Source: VGRW01 sp031396695 (GTDB lineage: Bacteria > Myxococcota_A > UBA9160 > SZUA-336). Taken from it: a stretch of DNA of 64,000 bases. Under the pieces are notes generated by a model. The model ran no database searches, was not told the DNA's origin, and saw nothing but the letters and a program-made list of their open reading frames with translations. Location: NCBI GenBank assembly GCA_031396695.1, contig JANNLG010000199.1, positions 13,291 through 77,290 of the forward strand. Direction: 5' to 3'. Of this stretch, positions 39,388 to 48,074 are shown one piece after another. The position numbers were made by a program, and so were the translations under genes. Position 1 is the first letter of the stretch; the number at the start of each line of letters is the position of its first letter.

Positions 39388-41079
39388 ATGAGAGTCGAGC
39401 GCGCGATCGCGGTTTGCATGGCGGTGGTCGGTCTGTGCGTCGTTTCCTGCAAAGGTCAGAAGAGCGAGCCCGCGACGGCGCCCGCCGCCGCACCCGCGAC
39501 GGCGCCGGCGATCGACCCGGCGGCCCAGACCGGTCGGCCACTGATCGAGGGACTCGGCGCTCACAGCATGCCGATCACCACCCAGTCGCCGCTCGCGCAG
39601 AAGTACTTCGACCAGGGACTGCGCCTCACCTACGCGTTCAACCATCCCGAGGCGGTGCGTGCGTTCGAGGCCGCGGAGAAGCTCGACCCGGAGTGCGCGA
39701 TGTGCGCGTGGGGGATCGCGCAGGCGCTCGGGCCGAACATCAACATGCCGATGGACCTCAACGCCGTCGCGCCTGCCGTCGCCGCGGTCGCGAACGCGCA
39801 AGCGCGCGCAGTCTCGGTCACGCCGCGCGAGCAGGCCTACATCGCCGCGGTCGCCGCGCGTTACTCGGCCGCGCCCGACGCCGATCGCGCCGCGCTCGAT
39901 CGCGCCTACGCCGAGCAGATGCGCGCGCTCGCGAAGCAGTACCCGGACGACTTCGACGCGCAGACGCTCACCGCCGAGGCGCTGATGGACCTGACGCCGT
40001 GGGACTACTGGACCAAGGAAGGCGAGCCGAAAGCGGCGACGCTCGAGCTGGTGGCCCTGCTCGAGGGCGTGCTCGCGCGCGCTCCGGACCACCCGGGCGC
40101 GAACCACTACTACATCCACGCGGTCGAGGCGTCGCGCGAGCCGGGCCGCGCGCTGCCCAGCGCCAAGCGCCTCGAGACGCTCGCGACTTCGGCCGGTCAC
40201 CTGGTGCACATGTCCGCGCACACCTACATGCGCGTGGGTCACTACGCGGCGGCGTCGCTCGCGAACGAGCGCGGCGCGCAGGCGGACGAGGACTACATGG
40301 CATGGTGTCGCTCGGGCGGGCCGTACGCGCTGGCCTACTACCCGCACAACCTGCACTTCCTGTGGGCGTCGCAGACCATGGAGGGCCGCAGCGCCGACGC
40401 GATCGCGAGCGCGAAGAAGCTGCACGAGAAGCTGCCGCCAGAGTCCGTGCTGGCGTTCCCGCCGGCGCAAGAGCAGGTGCCGGTCGCGTACTTCGCGCTG
40501 GTTCGCTTCGGCAAGTTCGACGAGATGTTGGCCGAGCCCGCGCCGATCGAGAGCCAGCGCTACGCGAACGGCATGTGGCACTACGCGCGCGGCGCGGCGT
40601 TCGCGGGCAAGGGCCAGCTCGACGAAGCGCGCGCGGAGCTCGCCTTGCTCGAAGCGGCGGCCGCCGATCCCGCGCTGAAGGAGCTCCTGTTCCCGGCCGC
40701 GCCGGCCTCGACGCTGCTCGAGCTCGCGAGCGTGGTGCTGAAGGCCGAGCTCGCGGCGCGCGAGGGCAAGCACGCCGAAGCGCTCGCAGCGCTCGAAGCG
40801 GCGAAGGCTCTCGAGTACGGGCTCAACTACACCGAGCCGCCGTCGTGGTACCTGCCCGTGCGCCAGATCCAGGGCTCGGCGCTGCTCGCGATGAACGAGC
40901 CCGGCAAGGCCGAGCTCGCGTTCCGCGAGGACCTCGCCATCTACCCTGAGAACGGCTGGGCGCTGTTCGGTCTCGCCCAGAGTCTGCGCGCGCAGGGCAA
41001 GCCCGCCGACGAGGAGCAGAAGCGCTTCGAGGCGGCCTGGACCGCCGCGGACATCAAGCTCGAGCAGCCGCGCTTCTGA
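39388..41079 (+). CDS. TPR-repeat lipoprotein
   Basis: A 563-residue lipoprotein (lipobox VVSC, Cys21) with an Ala/Pro/Thr spacer. It then has helical repeats: LAQKYFDQGLRLTYAFNHPEAVRAF, VLARAPDHPGANHYYIHAVEA, MSAHTYMRVGHYAAAS, and C-terminal TPR units ending ENGWALFGLAQSLRAQGK. Many His, Tyr and Trp residues in the middle (HYYIHAVEAS, YYPHNLHFLW) are conserved in a family of exported TPR proteins of unknown role. It converges on pdxT with a 26-base overlap. Confidence 0.82.
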   Translation: MRVERAIAVCMAVVGLCVVSCKGQKSEPATAPAAAPATAPAIDPAAQTGRPLIEGLGAHSMPITTQSPLAQKYFDQGLRLTYAFNHPEAVRAFEAAEKLDPECAMCAWGIAQALGPNINMPMDLNAVAPAVAAVANAQARAVSVTPREQAYIAAVAARYSAAPDADRAALDRAYAEQMRALAKQYPDDFDAQTLTAEALMDLTPWDYWTKEGEPKAATLELVALLEGVLARAPDHPGANHYYIHAVEASREPGRALPSAKRLETLATSAGHLVHMSAHTYMRVGHYAAASLANERGAQADEDYMAWCRSGGPYALAYYPHNLHFLWASQTMEGRSADAIASAKKLHEKLPPESVLAFPPAQEQVPVAYFALVRFGKFDEMLAEPAPIESQRYANGMWHYARGAAFAGKGQLDEARAELALLEAAAADPALKELLFPAAPASTLLELASVVLKAELAAREGKHAEALAALEAAKALEYGLNYTEPPSWYLPVRQIQGSALLAMNEPGKAELAFREDLAIYPENGWALFGLAQSLRAQGKPADEEQKRFEAAWTAADIKLEQPRF

Positions 41080-41635
41080 GCCACGCGCGCAGCACGCGCG
41101 GGTCGTCGGTCAGCTCGGGATGAAAGGTCGCCGCCCAGACAGTCGAGCACGAGACCAGCGCGGGCTCGCCGCGCACGCGCGCGTGCACGACCACGCTCGG
41201 CCCGACGCGCGCGATGCGCGGCGCGCGGATCAGCACGCACTCGAGCCCAGCGAACTCCGAGTGAGGATCGTCGGTCTCGGCCGTACACACGAACGAGTCG
41301 GACTGCGTGCCGTAGGCGTTGCGCTCGATCGCGATGTCGAGCGCGTCGAGCGAACGCTGCTCCGAGCCGAGGACCTCGCGCGCGAGCAGGATCGCGCCCG
41401 CGCAGGTACCGAGCACGGCGCGGCCGGACGCGATGAACGCGCGCAGCGGCGGCTCGAGACCGTCGCGCGCGATCCCCTTCAGCATTGCGGTCGACTCGCC
41501 GCCGGGCAGGACGAGCGCGTCGAGGCCCGCGAGCTCTGTGCTCGCGCGCACGTAGAGCGCCTCCGCGTCCACGCGCGCGAGTGCACGCGCGTGGGCCGCG
41601 AAGTCGCCCTGCAGCGCGAGCACGCCCACTTTCAC
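41054..41635 (-). CDS. pdxT: pyridoxal 5'-phosphate synthase glutaminase subunit PdxT
   Basis: A 193-residue glutaminase that supplies ammonia to PdxS. It opens KVGVLALQGDFAAHARAL. LVLPGGESTAMLKGI is the substrate site, LGTCAGAILLAREV holds the nucleophile Cys, and WAATFHPELTDD contains the catalytic His-Glu pair. GTG 41635 overlaps the pdxS stop (GTGA), keeping the two subunits coupled. It overlaps the convergent TPR gene by 26 bases. Confidence 0.95.
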   Translation of the reverse strand: MKVGVLALQGDFAAHARALARVDAEALYVRASTELAGLDALVLPGGESTAMLKGIARDGLEPPLRAFIASGRAVLGTCAGAILLAREVLGSEQRSLDALDIAIERNAYGTQSDSFVCTAETDDPHSEFAGLECVLIRAPRIARVGPSVVVHARVRGEPALVSCSTVWAATFHPELTDDPRVLRAWLRSAAARA

Positions 41636-42513
41636 CAGCCGCGCCGCGCCAGCCGCTCCGCTTCGGGGATCGCTTCGAGCGCGATCCCCGGCATGGCGGC
41701 GCCGAGCCCGCGCGAGGCTTCGAGCACTTCCTTCGGCTCTTGCCAGTGCGTGGTCGCGCGCACGATCGCGCGCGCGCGCGCGACCGGATCGGCCGACTTG
41801 AAGATGCCCGAGCCGACGAATACGGCCTGGGCGCCGAGCGACATACACAGCGCGGCGTCGGCGGGCGTGGCGATCCCGCCGGCCGCGAAGTTCGGCACGG
41901 GCAGCGCGCCCAGCTCCGCCACGCGCAGCACCAGTTCGTAGGGCGCGGCGTACTCCTTGGCGCGGGCCATCAGCTCGTCGCGCGGCGCTTGCGCGAGCGC
42001 GCGCATCTCGCGGCCGATGCGCCGCAGGTGGCGCACGGCCTCGACGATGTTGCCGCTGCCCGCCTCGCCCTTGGTGCGGATCATCGCCGCGCCCTCGCCG
42101 ATCCGGCGCAGCGCTTCACCGAGATCGCGCGCTCCGCACACGAACGGCGAACGGAACGCGCTCTTGTCGACGTGGTGCTCGTCGTCGGCCGGTGTCAGCA
42201 CCTCGCTCTCGTCGATGAAATCGACGCCGAGCGCCTCGAGCAGGCGCGCTTCCTGTGTGTGGCCGATCCGGCACTTCGCCATCACCGGGATCGAGACGGC
42301 CAGGCGCACGGCCTCGATCACCTCGACCGCGGCCATGCGCGCCACGCCCCCTTCGCGCCGGATGTCGGCCGGCACGCGCTCGAGCGCCATCACCGCGGCC
42401 GCACCCGCGTCCTCCGCGATGCGCGCCTGGTCCGCGTTCGTGACGTCGAGGATCACGCCGCCCTTCAACATCTCCGCGAGGCCGACCTTCAAGCGATACG
42501 ACTCGTCGTTCAT
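41632..42513 (-). CDS. pdxS: pyridoxal 5'-phosphate synthase subunit PdxS
   Basis: A 293-residue TIM barrel that builds PLP from ribose 5-phosphate, glyceraldehyde 3-phosphate and ammonia. Signature parts are MLKGGVILDVTNADQARIAEDAGA, the catalytic Lys region VMAKCRIGHTQEARLLEAL, FVCGARDLGEALRRIGEGA and MIRTKGEAGSGNIVEAV. AGGAG lies about 8 bases before the ATG. It precedes pdxT. The nearby MocR-type regulator binds PLP, though here pdxST and mocR are separate units on the same strand with phzF between. Confidence 0.96.
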   Translation of the reverse strand: MNDESYRLKVGLAEMLKGGVILDVTNADQARIAEDAGAAAVMALERVPADIRREGGVARMAAVEVIEAVRLAVSIPVMAKCRIGHTQEARLLEALGVDFIDESEVLTPADDEHHVDKSAFRSPFVCGARDLGEALRRIGEGAAMIRTKGEAGSGNIVEAVRHLRRIGREMRALAQAPRDELMARAKEYAAPYELVLRVAELGALPVPNFAAGGIATPADAALCMSLGAQAVFVGSGIFKSADPVARARAIVRATTHWQEPKEVLEASRGLGAAMPGIALEAIPEAERLARRGW

Positions 42514-42584
42514 GGGGTGTCTCCTTTGATCTGCATGAAATCGCGACCGTCTTCGACGCGCGGGATCGCTGCTGAGCGCGATGG

Positions 42585-43472
42585 TCACGAGCGGAGCTGC
42601 CCGCGCGCGACCGGGATCACCCGCCCGCCGACCGAGATCTCGAGCGCTTCGCCCGCGCCTCGCGCGCGCACGTGCAGAAGCGATGGCCGCGAGATCTCGT
42701 GCCCCTGCTCGATGCGCGCGTCGAAGTCGCCGCCGCCGAGCACGCGGTGGCGCGACAGGTACGCCCCGAGCCAGCCGGCTGCACTGCCGGTCGCGGGGTC
42801 TTCGGGCACGCCGGCGGCGGGCGCGAACAAGCGCACCGAGACGTGATTGCGCGGATCGCGCGCGCCGAGCGCGAACGGGTAGAGGCTGTCCGGCGCTCCG
42901 GCCGCGAGCAGCCGCTCGTACGCGCTCGAGTCGATCCGACACGCTCGAAGCGCTTCGAGATCGCGCAGCGGCACGAGCAGCTGGTGGTGACCGGTCGTGG
43001 CGACCGCGATCGGCAGCGTCGCGTGGAACGCGTCGAGCGACAGGCCGAGAGCGGCCGCGACCGCTGCTCGATCGGGCCCGGGACCGAACGTCGCGCGCGG
43101 AGCGTCAAGCCAGACGAGTCCGTCGGCGGCGAAGCTCACGCGCACCGGGCCGACGCCGAGCCGCAAAACGAGCTCGTCCGCGGAGCCGCCGAGCAGCGTT
43201 TCGCGAATCACGAACGCCGTGCCGAGTGTCGGATGGCCGGCGTACGGCAGCTCCTTCCCGGGGGTGAAGATGCGCACGTCGAAGGCTCCGTCGCGCGCGG
43301 CGTCGCCGACCACGAACGAGGTCTCGGAGAGGTTCAGCTCGCGCGCGATCGCCTGCAGCGTCGCGGTTTCGAGGCCTGCGCCGCCGCGGAACACCGCCAG
43401 CGGATTGCCCGTGAAGCGCTCTTCGGCGAACACGTCGACGACGTCGTACGACAAGCCCTTCGGGTCAGGCAT
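42585..43472 (-). CDS. PhzF-family isomerase/epimerase-like protein
   Basis: A 295-residue protein with two diaminopimelate-epimerase-like halves. DVFAEERFTGNPLAVF opens it, the catalytic Glu is in ELNLSETSFV, and FTPGKELPYAGHPTLGTAFV and VPEDPATGSAAGWLGAYL are family signatures. PhzF isomerises dihydrohydroxyanthranilate in phenazine makers; most homologues, including probably this one, have unknown substrates. Its start lies 8 bases inside the end of the mocR gene, so the two are cotranscribed. Confidence 0.88.
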   Translation of the reverse strand: MPDPKGLSYDVVDVFAEERFTGNPLAVFRGGAGLETATLQAIARELNLSETSFVVGDAARDGAFDVRIFTPGKELPYAGHPTLGTAFVIRETLLGGSADELVLRLGVGPVRVSFAADGLVWLDAPRATFGPGPDRAAVAAALGLSLDAFHATLPIAVATTGHHQLLVPLRDLEALRACRIDSSAYERLLAAGAPDSLYPFALGARDPRNHVSVRLFAPAAGVPEDPATGSAAGWLGAYLSRHRVLGGGDFDARIEQGHEISRPSLLHVRARGAGEALEISVGGRVIPVARGQLRS

Positions 43473-44976
43473 GGACCACCTCCGGCGGGCGCGCGCGCTT
43501 CGCGCCGCGCGGCAGTGCCGCGCGCGCGACTTCGCCGAGCAGGCGCACGCCGCGCTCGATCTCGGCCGGCCCCGTCTGCGACACCGACATGCGTAGCGAC
43601 GAGCTGCGCCGTCCGTCGGGGTAGAACAGCTCGCCCGGCGCGTACACGACGCCGGCCGCCTTCGCTTCGGCGAGCAGAGCCGCCGAATCGATCGGATCGG
43701 GAAGCGTGACCCAGATCAGGAAGCCGCCCTCGCCGCGCGAGAAGCTCGAGCCGTCGGGCAGGTGCTTCTCCAGCGCGCGCTCGGCACAGCCGAGCCGGGC
43801 CTCGAGCTCCTTCAACACGCGTCGCAGGTGCCGGTCGTAGCTGCCCTCGCGCAGGAACAGCGCCAGACCCGCTTGCAGGAGCGAGCTCGTGGTCAGATCC
43901 ATGGTGCGCTTGGCGAGCAGCGCCGCGGCCGTGACCGCGGGCGGAGTGAACAGCCAGCCCACGCGCGCCGCGGGGAAGAGCGTCTTCGAGAACGTGCCCA
44001 GATACGAGACCAGCCCGCGCCGGTCGAGCGCGCGCAGCGGCGGCGCGCCGCGGCCGCGCACGCGCAGGTCCTTCTCGAAGTCGTCCTCGAGGATCGGGAC
44101 GCCGTGCCGTCCGGCGATCTCGAGCAGGCGCTTGCGGTGCGCGAGCGTCGTCGACGTGCCGGTCGGGTTGTGGAAGCTCGGCATGGTGTAAATCAGCCGC
44201 ACGCCGCCGCGCGCGAGCGTGGCGTCGAGTCGCTCGAGATCCAGCCCGTCGGCCGCGAGCGGTACAGGCGCGGTGCGCAGGCCGAGCGAGGCGAGCGTCG
44301 CGAACGCCCACGGATAGGTGGGCGACTCGATCGCGACCGCATCGCCGGGGTCGCAGAACATGCGCGCGGCGATCGCGAAGCCCTGCGTCGCGCCGGCGGT
44401 GATTACCACGTCGTCGGCCTCGGCTTCGATGCCGGAGCGCGCCATGCGCTCGACCAGCGCGCGCCGCAGACCCTCGTGGCCGCGCGGGTCGCCGTAGTCG
44501 TAGAGCGCGGGTCCGCCCTTGGCGAGTGCCGAGTTCAGCGTCTTGCGGAACTCCTCGTGCGGATACAGCGCGGCATCGGGGATCAGGCGCTCGAAGCGGA
44601 TCGCGCCGGCCGGCGCCGCGTACGACACGCGCGCGACCGCGAACGCGCGCGTGGCTTCGGTCGTGCGCGAGAAGACCGGCTCGAAGGGACGCTCCTCCGG
44701 GAGCGCGCTCGTCCCGACACGCGTCCGTGTCGCGTCCGCGGGGCCGACCACGAACGTGCCGCGTCCCACCGTCGACTCGGTCAAGCCGAGCACTTCGAGC
44801 TCGCGATAGGCGGTGGCCACCGTCTCGCGGTTCAGGCCGAGCTCCTTCGCGAGCACGCGGATCGGCTCGAGCTTCGCGCCCGGCTCGAGCCGCCCGGCTT
44901 CGATGGCCCGGCGCAGGTACGAGACGATCTGCGCGGCCACCGGCACGCGCGCTTTGCGTTCGATCGGGATCAGCAT
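43465..44976 (-). CDS. MocR-family regulator (GntR HTH + aminotransferase domain)
   Basis: A 503-residue PLP-binding transcription factor. The GntR winged helix covers residues 1-75 (LRRAIEAGRLEPGAKLEPIRVLAKELGLNRETVATAYREL, of which the recognition helix is LNRETVATAYREL). The class I aminotransferase domain runs from about residue 110, with PSFHNPTGT, EDDFEKDLR and PLP-binding Lys in YLGTFSKTLFPAARVGW. Such proteins control PLP, GABA or taurine genes. It is predicted leaderless from a TACCCT and its promoter carries an inverted repeat. phzF follows with an 8-base overlap. Confidence 0.92.
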   Translation of the reverse strand: MLIPIERKARVPVAAQIVSYLRRAIEAGRLEPGAKLEPIRVLAKELGLNRETVATAYRELEVLGLTESTVGRGTFVVGPADATRTRVGTSALPEERPFEPVFSRTTEATRAFAVARVSYAAPAGAIRFERLIPDAALYPHEEFRKTLNSALAKGGPALYDYGDPRGHEGLRRALVERMARSGIEAEADDVVITAGATQGFAIAARMFCDPGDAVAIESPTYPWAFATLASLGLRTAPVPLAADGLDLERLDATLARGGVRLIYTMPSFHNPTGTSTTLAHRKRLLEIAGRHGVPILEDDFEKDLRVRGRGAPPLRALDRRGLVSYLGTFSKTLFPAARVGWLFTPPAVTAAALLAKRTMDLTTSSLLQAGLALFLREGSYDRHLRRVLKELEARLGCAERALEKHLPDGSSFSRGEGGFLIWVTLPDPIDSAALLAEAKAAGVVYAPGELFYPDGRRSSSLRMSVSQTGPAEIERGVRLLGEVARAALPRGAKRARPPEVVHA

Positions 44977-44983
44977 TCGGGGC

Positions 44984-45012
44984 AGGGTACGCGCGTGGAT
45001 TGGCCGGTTCAA
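44984..45012 (-). promoter_or_regulatory. mocR promoter
   Basis: Minus strand TTGAAC (45012-45007), a 17-base spacer and TACCCT (44989-44984), 7 bases before ATG 44976. Confidence 0.5.
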
Positions 45013-45032
45013 ATCCCATCCGAACCGGCCAA
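45000..45032. promoter_or_regulatory. inverted-repeat operator, probably for the MocR regulator
   Basis: TTGGCCGGTTC (45000-45010) and GAACCGGCCAA (45022-45032) form a perfect 11-bp inverted repeat with an 11-base spacer, so half sites lie two helical turns apart. It overlaps the predicted -35 of mocR. Related AGGCCAA units continue at about 45050-45070. Confidence 0.6.
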
Positions 45033-45090
45033 GACCCGGACAATTCGACCAGGCCAACCAGGCCAATCGGGCCGGAGCTCGCCCCTAGGG

Positions 45091-45906
45091 TCAGTCCGCT
45101 TCGCGCAATTGGCTGGCGAAGAACTCGGAGTGCCTCGCCAGCTCCGTCACGTACCCCCGCACGTCCTCGCGCGCCGGCTTCGCGAGCTTCGCGAACGGCA
45201 CCACGTGCTCGTCGGGCACGTAGCGGAAGGTCAGATTCACGCGTCGGGTCTGGAACTCCGGCACGCGCACGTCGAAGACCGTCCCCGAGCGGCGATCGAC
45301 GCGCAGCACGCGGTGCAACAGGTGCTTTTTCCAGGTGTCTCCGCCGAACAACTGTAGCGAGCGATCGTCGAGCCACTGCTGCGCGAACACGCGCGTGGGC
45401 GCGTCGGCACGGCCGCGCTTCACGAACTGGAACAGCGCGCGCTCGCCGAAGGAGATCGACGCTACCGGCCCCGGCTCGAAATCGTGGTGCTCGCCGACGC
45501 GCGCGCAATCGACGCGCCGACCATCCTCGACGCGGCTCCCGTACAAATTGACCAGACACGTGGAGAGGCGCCAGCGTTCCGGCAGGTCGGCGCCGCGGTA
45601 CTGCTCGCGCGCGAGTTTCTCGATGCGCGCGACCAGCCGCGCGAGCACGGGCGGATACGGCTCAGCCGCGACGCAGCGATTCGCGACCCCCTTCGGCGGG
45701 CTGTAGTAGTCGAGGCAGGCGAACTGCCAGCTACCGAGCCAGTACACCGGGCGCAGCAGCCGCCGCTGCCCGCCCGCGGAGGCGGCACGCCGGTCGCTCC
45801 AGCGGTTCTCCCAGATCGGTGAGATCGCGCCGAGCCAGCGCACGATCTCGGCGCGATCCGCCTCCGAGACGAAATTCGGCTCGTAGTGAAGCCCGGCCTC
45901 GGCCAT
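45091..45906 (-). CDS. AlkB-like 2-oxoglutarate/Fe(II) dioxygenase
   Basis: A 271-residue dioxygenase of the AlkB superfamily. The iron ligands are likely the His and Asp of GEHHDFEPGP and the His of KKHLLHRVLRV. The 2-oxoglutarate Arg is in RRVNLTFRYVPD. SISFGERALFQFVKRG and LQLFGGDTW are the jelly-roll strands typical of AlkB proteins. It may repair alkylated nucleic acid or hydroxylate another target. The start is ATG 45906, 19 bases after the DUF3332 stop, so the two are probably cotranscribed. Confidence 0.75.
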   Translation of the reverse strand: MAEAGLHYEPNFVSEADRAEIVRWLGAISPIWENRWSDRRAASAGGQRRLLRPVYWLGSWQFACLDYYSPPKGVANRCVAAEPYPPVLARLVARIEKLAREQYRGADLPERWRLSTCLVNLYGSRVEDGRRVDCARVGEHHDFEPGPVASISFGERALFQFVKRGRADAPTRVFAQQWLDDRSLQLFGGDTWKKHLLHRVLRVDRRSGTVFDVRVPEFQTRRVNLTFRYVPDEHVVPFAKLAKPAREDVRGYVTELARHSEFFASQLREAD

Positions 45907-45925
45907 GGCGGAGGTCGGGCCCCGC

Positions 45926-46441
45926 CTACCTGACGATCGCCTTGGCGAGCAGCGCGGGCTCACCGTCGGGCCCGTCACCCACGCGCGCGATCAGGAAGCC
46001 GTTCTCGTCGTACGCGGCGATCGCGTCGGGCTCGCGCACGAGCACGAACTTCTGCTCGGGCACGCCCGGCGCCGTGATGTGCACGTCGATCGAGCGGTCC
46101 TCGCGCAGCGTCATCACCGCCTGCTCGCCGTTCGGTCCCTGCACGTGCTTGGTGGTGCCGGGCGCCATGGCCATCGGCTGGGAGCCGGTCCAGAACTCCA
46201 CGGAGTTCGAGAACACCATGTCGAAGATCGCCGCGCCCGCGTAGACGGGCACGATGTTGATCACCAGGAACACGAGCCAGCGGATCCACTTGTTGCTGTG
46301 CACGCCGGTGTTCCAACGGTAGACCTTGCGCGTGATCGGGAAGGTCCCGAAGCACGCAGCCGTGGAAACCGGGATGAAACCGGCCAGCAGAGTGACGGTG
46401 ATCACACGACCCAACCAACCGCGCGAGATGTGGTGTCTCAT
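45926..46441 (-). CDS. DUF3332 membrane protein
   Basis: A 171-residue protein of the DUF3332 family. An N-terminal hydrophobic segment ends AACFGTFPITRKVYRWN; STAAC could act as a lipobox. A second membrane helix follows (WLVFLVINIVPVYAGAAIFDMV), then SNSVEFWTGSQPMAM and a small soluble beta domain. The family is found mostly in proteobacteria and Bacteroidetes and has no known function. A TAGTCT hexamer 7 bases before the ATG predicts a leaderless mRNA that continues into the AlkB-like gene. Confidence 0.82.
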   Translation of the reverse strand: MRHHISRGWLGRVITVTLLAGFIPVSTAACFGTFPITRKVYRWNTGVHSNKWIRWLVFLVINIVPVYAGAAIFDMVFSNSVEFWTGSQPMAMAPGTTKHVQGPNGEQAVMTLREDRSIDVHITAPGVPEQKFVLVREPDAIAAYDENGFLIARVGDGPDGEPALLAKAIVR

Positions 46442-46448
46442 GCGCGCG

Positions 46449-46454
46449 AGACTA
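46449..46454 (-). promoter_or_regulatory. -10 element of the DUF3332 gene
   Basis: TAGTCT on the minus strand, 7 bases before ATG 46441. Confidence 0.45.
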
Positions 46455-46490
46455 GCCAGCGTGCTCGGATCGGTAAAGGCGATGCGCCAG

Positions 46491-47633
46491 CTAGATCTGG
46501 AACGGAAGTCGGTACAGGCGCGCGGCGTTCTCGAACAGGATCTTGCGCTGGTCGGCGGCCGAGATCTCCTCGAGCTGCGGGCGCAGGATCTCGCGCGAGT
46601 CGGGCCAGGTGCCGTCGGGATGCGGGAAGTCCGAACCCCACATCACGTTGTCGGCACCGATCCGCGCCAGGTTCGCGAGCCCGACGCGATCGATCTGGAA
46701 GGTCGCGTAGAACTGCCGACGCCAGTACTCGGACGGCGGACGCGGGAGCAGATCGCGGAACTGGTCCTCCCATTCGTAGTCGAGCCGCTCGATCGCGTAC
46801 GGGAGCCAGCCGATTCCGCACTCGCCCATCACCCACTTCAGTGTCGGGAAGCGCTCGGGCGCGCCGCCGAACAGGATCGCGGAGAGCACGCCGTACATCG
46901 GGACCTGGAACGCGCACATGTGGGTCGCGAGCCAGCGCCGGTAGGTCGCGGGATTGCCGAGCCAGCGCGGATCCGTGCGCGGCCCGGTGGTGTGCAGGTG
47001 CAGCGGCAAGCCGACTTCGTCGGCGGCGCGCCAGATCGGCTCCCAGTCCTCGTGCCAGAGCGGCAGCATGTCGGGCGTCATGCCGAGCTCGACGCCCGCC
47101 AGCCCGAGACGCGCGCAGCGACGCACTTCCTCGGCCGCGCGCGGCGGATCGCCGTGCGCCAGACAGCCGATGCCGGCGAAGCGGCCCGGCGCCTTGGCGC
47201 AGAAATCGGCGAGCCACGCGTTGTAGGTGTGCACCATGCTCGCGCACACCTCGTCGTCGTCGACGCGCGCGCCCGCGCCGAGAATTCCGTACACGACTTC
47301 GGCCGACACGCCGTCGAGGTCTTGATCGCGCACGCGCAGCTCGGGCGTGGCGGTGCGCATGATGCCCGCGGCTTGATCGCGGAACAGGCCGCGCTCGGCC
47401 ATGCGATCCGAGCGGTGGATCTCGCCGGGCAGGTACGGCCGGCCCGCGGAACCCATGCCCCCGACCAGACCGAGCTCCTTGCCCTTGGCCGACATCCAGA
47501 CTTTTCCGTGCGGCTTCTCGACCACGCGTGGCATGCGCTCGCGCAGCGCCGCCGGCGCGTTCTCGCGCCAGAGCTGCTCGGGCATGACCGGAAGATCGAT
47601 GTGACCGTCCGCGGAGATGATCGGGTGGTCCAT
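46491..47633 (-). CDS. amidohydrolase-2 family (ACMSD-like) decarboxylase/hydrolase
   Basis: A 380-residue metal-dependent TIM barrel of the ACMSD/amidohydrolase-2 family. The metal site is ISADGHIDLP (DxH type), with GLAGVELGM, LPLHLHTTGP and the terminal motif NVMWGSDFPHPDGTWP. Members decarboxylate or hydrate carboxylated ring-cleavage products. AGGAGG lies 7 bases before the ATG, and a TATGAT -10 lies at 47658-47663. It is divergent from a three-gene unit with an alpha/beta hydrolase, which suggests a shared catabolic pathway. Confidence 0.86.
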   Translation of the reverse strand: MDHPIISADGHIDLPVMPEQLWRENAPAALRERMPRVVEKPHGKVWMSAKGKELGLVGGMGSAGRPYLPGEIHRSDRMAERGLFRDQAAGIMRTATPELRVRDQDLDGVSAEVVYGILGAGARVDDDEVCASMVHTYNAWLADFCAKAPGRFAGIGCLAHGDPPRAAEEVRRCARLGLAGVELGMTPDMLPLWHEDWEPIWRAADEVGLPLHLHTTGPRTDPRWLGNPATYRRWLATHMCAFQVPMYGVLSAILFGGAPERFPTLKWVMGECGIGWLPYAIERLDYEWEDQFRDLLPRPPSEYWRRQFYATFQIDRVGLANLARIGADNVMWGSDFPHPDGTWPDSREILRPQLEEISAADQRKILFENAARLYRLPFQI

Positions 47634-47657
47634 CGAGATCCTCCTCTTGCACCCGTC

Positions 47658-47663
47658 ATCATA
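47658..47663 (-). promoter_or_regulatory. -10 element of the amidohydrolase gene
   Basis: TATGAT (5/6) on the minus strand, 24 bases before ATG 47633. The leader contains AGGAGG. Confidence 0.45.
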
Positions 47664-47686
47664 GACCCGCTGCGCGAGGCGCGTGA

Positions 47687-47692
47687 TAGGAT
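47687..47692 (+). promoter_or_regulatory. -10 element of the 124-residue protein gene
   Basis: TAGGAT, 7 bases before ATG 47700, with no ribosome site. Confidence 0.45.
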
Positions 47693-47699
47693 CGAACGG

Positions 47700-48074
47700 A
47701 TGGGATTTCCCGACCCGACGCGACTGGCGGCGATCTTCGGCGCCGATCGCGAGCTCGCGCGCAGCGCGCGCTTCTGGAGCGGGAGCTTGCATCTCGGTGT
47801 CGGTGCGCGCAGCTACGCGCTCGAGTTCGAGGCCGGACGCTTCGTGCGCGTGGCCGCTGCCGCGAGCGCGCCCGGGCCGCGCGATCTGGCGATCACGGCG
47901 GCCGCCGAAGAGTGGGAGAAGCTGCTCGCGCCCGTGCCGCCGCCGTTCTACCAGGACCCGTTCGGCGCGTCGCTCCACCATGCAGTGTCGCTCGGCGGCG
48001 ATTCCGAGACGCTGTTCGCGTACTACGGCGCGCTGCGCCGCGTGATCGAGATCCTGCGCGAGGCGCGCGCCTGA
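47700..48074 (+). CDS. small protein, possibly SCP2-like
   Basis: A 124-residue soluble protein with no signal. LHLGVGARSYALEFEAGRFVRV followed by DLAITAAAEEWEKLLAPVPPPFYQDPFGA suggests a sterol-carrier (SCP2)-type beta sheet and helix, but I am not certain. Its stop overlaps the next ATG (TGATG), so it is coupled to the alpha/beta hydrolase. A -10 hexamer 7 bases upstream predicts a leaderless start. It may bind the hydrophobic substrate of the cluster; this is inference. Confidence 0.6.
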   Translation: MGFPDPTRLAAIFGADRELARSARFWSGSLHLGVGARSYALEFEAGRFVRVAAAASAPGPRDLAITAAAEEWEKLLAPVPPPFYQDPFGASLHHAVSLGGDSETLFAYYGALRRVIEILREARA

